Of a DNA stretch of 60,000 bases, positions 56,850 to 60,000 are shown piece after piece. The DNA lies in assembly GCA_014529385.2 (NCBI GenBank), contig CM043952.1:59567119-59627118 (forward strand), read 5' to 3'. Numbering within the stretch: the first letter of the stretch is position 1; every line of letters starts with the position of its first letter. Source of the DNA: Adiantum capillus-veneris. Taxonomy: Eukaryota > Streptophyta > Polypodiopsida > Polypodiales > Pteridaceae. The notes below the pieces were generated by a model that worked only from the letters and a program-made list of their open reading frames with translations, was not told the origin of the DNA and searched no databases. The position numbers and the translations under genes were made by a program.

Positions 56850-57415
56850 CGCATGCTAATACACACATACATACATCCATATATATACACACTCACGCTC
56901 ATGCACTCACACATATACACGCACGTATATACGCACACTCATAGCATAAAAAAAGAAGAAGAAAAACCAAACGACATCGACATCGACAAAGAAAGAAGAC
57001 GACCAAATCGCGATACACCGACACCAAAACAAGCAAAGGCGCCAAAGGCATGCCCCAGCCGACCCCGAAGGAGACGAATGCGCTACACCGACGCACTAGT
57101 AAAGCTGCCATTCATCGGCATCGCGTCCACGATGCCCTCTTCAGTAAAACCCGTAGGTTGTCATCATTTTTTCCCAATTTCAAACCAAACCTTGTAAACA
57201 ATCCCAAATTTGTAAATTCTCATCTTCTCGTATAAAATCGGTCTGTAGTTGCATTTCATCCAGCATTTCTTTGGAGGCTTGAACCCGTATGAGAGGGTTT
57301 GTTCATTTGAGTGGAGTAAGATACTTTTGTCCCTACAACGCTTGAAAAGAAGACATCCCAATTGAGCGTTGGAATGAGGAATTATACGCAAATTGAATCC
57401 AATACAAATATCTAA
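56850..57415. other. Foreign segment replacing part of the gypsy integrase
   Basis: The integrase frame stops making sense between the 'SDGQTQRTNQ' block (near 57440-57500) and 'QDKQKIYSHSKQS' (near 56830). Instead there is an ACAT/TATA-rich simple stretch (56860-56945) and a short + strand frame (56742-57197) rich in Lys, Arg and Pro. About 100 residues of integrase are missing. It is either an insertion or a rearrangement. No terminal repeats noticed. Confidence 0.6.
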
Positions 57416-57876
57416 TCCATTTACCCTACTCTTGGATACAATAAGCTCTTAATATGTCTTCAATGATTTGATTAGTCCTTTGTGTCTGCCCATCACTTTG
57501 AGGGTGATAAGCAATACTAAAGACCAACTAAGTCCTGTAGCTGAGAATAAATATTTCCAAAAATTTGAGGTGAACTTTGCATTGTATCAAAAATTATATG
57601 TCGAGGTAAACCAGACACCTTTCATGAAGACTTGAGCTATATCCTTAGCTGTAAACGTTGTCTTGACTGGAAATAAATGGGTCATTTTTGTAAGCATATC
57701 AACAACCACAAAAATAGAGTCATATCCCAGAGATGTAAGAAATCCTGTATAAAATCCATGGGTATGCATTCCCATTTCATTTGTGGTGCAGCAGTAGGTT
57801 GAATCTTACCGGGGTATTGAACTCTTTTCGCTTTAATACATTGACACGTTAAACATCTTCTAGCATAGTTCAACAC
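57416..57876 (-). pseudogene. Gypsy integrase
   Basis: Frames 57682-57876 ('CLTCQCIKAKRVQYPG', zinc CxxC end; 'WECIPMDFIQDF', first Asp) and 57587-57775 ('DSIFVVVDMLTKMTHLFP', 'FTAKDIAQVFMKGVW'). Further down comes 'YHPQSDGQTQRTNQIIED'. Three frames are used, so it is broken. Confidence 0.88.
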
Positions 57877-58029
57877 ATCACGCTTTATTCCTAGCCAAAA
57901 TAAAATCTTCTTTACATTAGTGTAAGTCTTAATGTATCATGGGTATCCTGCTATAGGTATATCATGAGCTTCCTGTATTATTTGAAGCTTAATCCCACCT
58001 TGATTTGGGTTACAGAGATGATTACTAAA

Positions 58030-58545
58030 TTAAAGATCATTGTTTTCGACATTGAAACCTTTGATTTGCCTCTCTTGCTTCTTTGTGTGATTATTTAAGT
58101 CCATCAAGCACTGGATTTTTATGTAATAAGGGTCCTGAGATATACCTTCTCGAATGAGGTCAATTAAAGAGGTAGTAGAGGTTGTGACAACCTCTACAAT
58201 GCTCTTCCTACTTAAAGCATCAGCCAAATTGTTTTCCTTTCTAGGTTTATATTTGATTCCAAAATCATATTTTCATAATAGCTACATCTATCTTCATTGC
58301 CACATATTAATGTCAGGTTGGGTGTTGATTCACTTTAATCTTTTATAATCGGTATGTAGTTCAAATCTCCTTCCAAGAAGATAATGTCGCCATACTTTAA
58401 GAGCATGCACAATGGCCAATAATTCCAAGTCATGGGTAGGATAATTCAACTCATGTGTATGTAACTTACAAGATTCATAAGCTACTGGTCTTCCTTCTTG
58501 AGATAGAACGCCACTAGTTGCTTGTCCATTTGCATTAGTGACCAC
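58030..58545 (-). pseudogene. Gypsy RNase H
   Basis: 'LSQEGRPVAYESCKLHTHE' and 'YPTHDLELLAIVHALKVW' with 'RRFELHTDYKRLK' (58330-58545), then 'MADALSRKS' (58030-58227) at the usual end of RNase H. The first catalytic stretch has been altered (normally D.SD.G.G.VL; here 'TNANGQATSGVL'). Confidence 0.85.
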
Positions 58546-59261
58546 AGTGGATGTCTTTGAGAAGAATAGAACTCTGATATTGAAGCATTCACCAAAGCTT
58601 CATTGAATTTCTTAAAACTAGCTTGAGCACGTTCATTCCAAATAAACACTTTATCCTTCTTAAGTGTATTATTCAATAGAGACGCAATCTTAGCGTAGCC
58701 TTCAATAAAATTATGATACCACCCTTTTAAACCAAGAAAGCCACGTACTTCTTTTATTGATTTTGGTGCAGGCCAAGCTACAACACCTTCAATCTTACTT
58801 GAATCACTAGAAACACCATCCTTGGATACAATAAATCCCAAATAATCCACCTTGTTAGTGAAGAAGGTGCATTTACCACACTTAGCATAAAGTTGATTTC
58901 GATGAAGAAGTTCAAGTACTCATCGCACACGTTGTTCATGTTCTTATCTGTTTCTTGAGTAAACCAGGATATCATCATAGAAGACAAGAATAAAATCATC
59001 AAGATTCTCTCAAAACACATCAGTCATGAGACGAGTAAAAGTTGCAGGAGCATTTGTAAGTCCAAAAGGCAAAAATATAAATCCATAATGTCCAAAATGA
59101 GTGTTGAATCCTATCTTTGGTATATCCTCCTCCTTGATTTGGATTTGGTAATACCCTGACTTAAGACCAATTTTTGTGAAGATAGAAGCTCCATATAATC
59201 GATCAAGTACCTCATAAATCCTTGGTATTGAATACTTATTCTTGACTGTTGTCTGATTCAA
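58546..59261 (-). pseudogene. Gypsy reverse transcriptase
   Basis: 59010-59261 has 'NKYSIPRIYEVLDRLYGA', 'FTKIGLKSGYYQI' (normally DL; here GL) and 'FLPFGLTNAPATFTRLM'. Next come a block containing a decayed catalytic YxDD region (59010-58930, across frames) and 'MDYLGFIVSKDGVSSD' with 'EVRGFLGLKGWYHNFI' (58482-58850). Frames change repeatedly. Confidence 0.9.
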
Positions 59262-59400
59262 TCCAAGATAATCAATACAAAGACGTATCGTACCATCCTT
59301 CTTCCAATTAAAAAAAACATGAGTACTCCATGGAGAAACACTAGGTCAAATGAAGCCTTGTTCAAGAAGTTGAGTCAGTTTCTCCTTGAGTTCTAGAGAT

Positions 59401-59983
59401 TCAGGTCCGACATTTTGTATGGCCTATGAAAACTAGTTGAACTCCTAGAATAATCTCTATTTCATGATCAACATCACACTTAGGTGATGACTGTGAAAGT
59501 TCTTTGGGAAATACATCATCAAATTCTGTTGGCCATTTGGGTTCAAGTGAATTTGATTTCTTCTCCTTAGAGTTAAGCTTTAATACATAAATCATTTCAT
59601 TCTTCCTATGACTCTTCATAAGTTTGGTAAAGTTCACTAGGTTGAATTTAGGTTTTCCTCGTTTCCCAGTAACTGTAGCTCGGAATTTTGGTTTTTTACA
59701 AAAGTCAATGAAGAAAATTTACAATGTATGTGAGCATCATTGGCCTTAAGCCAATCCATTCCTAGGATTCCATTATAGACTCCTATGGGTAAGACCGTTT
59801 GAAGTTTGCAGAAGTATTGTGACCATCCAAAACAAAATTCAAGTTATCCATTGAAATAGAAGATTTAACCTTCCTACCTATAGATAATTCCATTGTAAGG
59901 TTTGTATCAGGGTGTTGAGGCAAAATGAGGTTTCTAATGCACCTAGGAGATATGAAAGAATATGTACTCTCAGAATCAATCAA
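59401..59983 (-). pseudogene. Gypsy protease to RT linker
   Basis: 59783-59983 has 'MIDSESTYSFISP' where the family has D-S-G-A-T-xSFIS, so the active-site Gly-Ala is lost. 59401-59637 carries 'WPTEFDDVFPKELSQ', the linker just before RT. The element continues beyond the window edge, where gag and the 5' LTR should lie. Confidence 0.82.
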
Positions 59984-60000
59984 TAAGGTAAAATGGTTAC

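Overview
The window looks like repeat-dominated nuclear DNA from a large plant genome. There are copia and gypsy LTR retrotransposons with plant-type tRNA primer sites, GT-AG introns, AT-rich spacers and many AG/AC microsatellites. I see no rRNA, tRNA, CRISPR array or bacterial operon. A fern or another non-seed plant is possible, but the sequence alone does not settle it. Almost every recognisable coding stretch belongs to a mobile element or a relic of one.

The left 37 kb can be read as layers. The oldest layer is a broken two-gene unit ('gene A' plus 'gene B') on the + strand, in pieces at 1292-2435, 15620-16353, 35297-35437 and about 35520-36130. Its second intron is a tandem array and was hit by an 11,446 bp DNA transposon (3763-15208, 31 bp terminal inverted repeats with one mismatch). 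Its fourth exon was hit by an 18.9 kb LTR retroelement (16354-35291, 5 bp target duplication TAGAG). The DNA transposon carries a younger copy of the same pair: gene A (4114-7976: an unrecognised domain, coiled coil, RING-H2-like finger and acidic tail) and gene B (about 8320-9201: an FCP1/HAD-phosphatase-like protein). Facing them on the - strand is a DDE-type transposase-like gene (10127-14792). So an element carrying genes A and B sits inside an older A+B copy, in the matching intron, and two intron phases agree between the copies. This is the most interesting content of the window.

The LTR retroelement encodes only gag- and protease-like sequence (20471-25211). Inside one target-duplication pair it holds two different LTR families, with an abutting LTR-LTR junction at 26818/26819.

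From 36.6 kb on there is a minisatellite (36590-37165), an LTR-like fragment, about 3 kb without a recognisable gene, and a complete but decayed copia element (40555-45630, TSD GTCTT). A 110 bp GA tract and a palindromic minisatellite follow. A second copia element (46803-52289, TSD GGGAG) is interrupted by five stop codons that all lie in one reading frame. After an anonymous AT-rich stretch comes a chromodomain gypsy element (56361 to the window end, - strand), which starts with a likely 3' LTR at 56328 and has lost part of its integrase to an insertion. A second, smaller gypsy relic lies at 292-1058.
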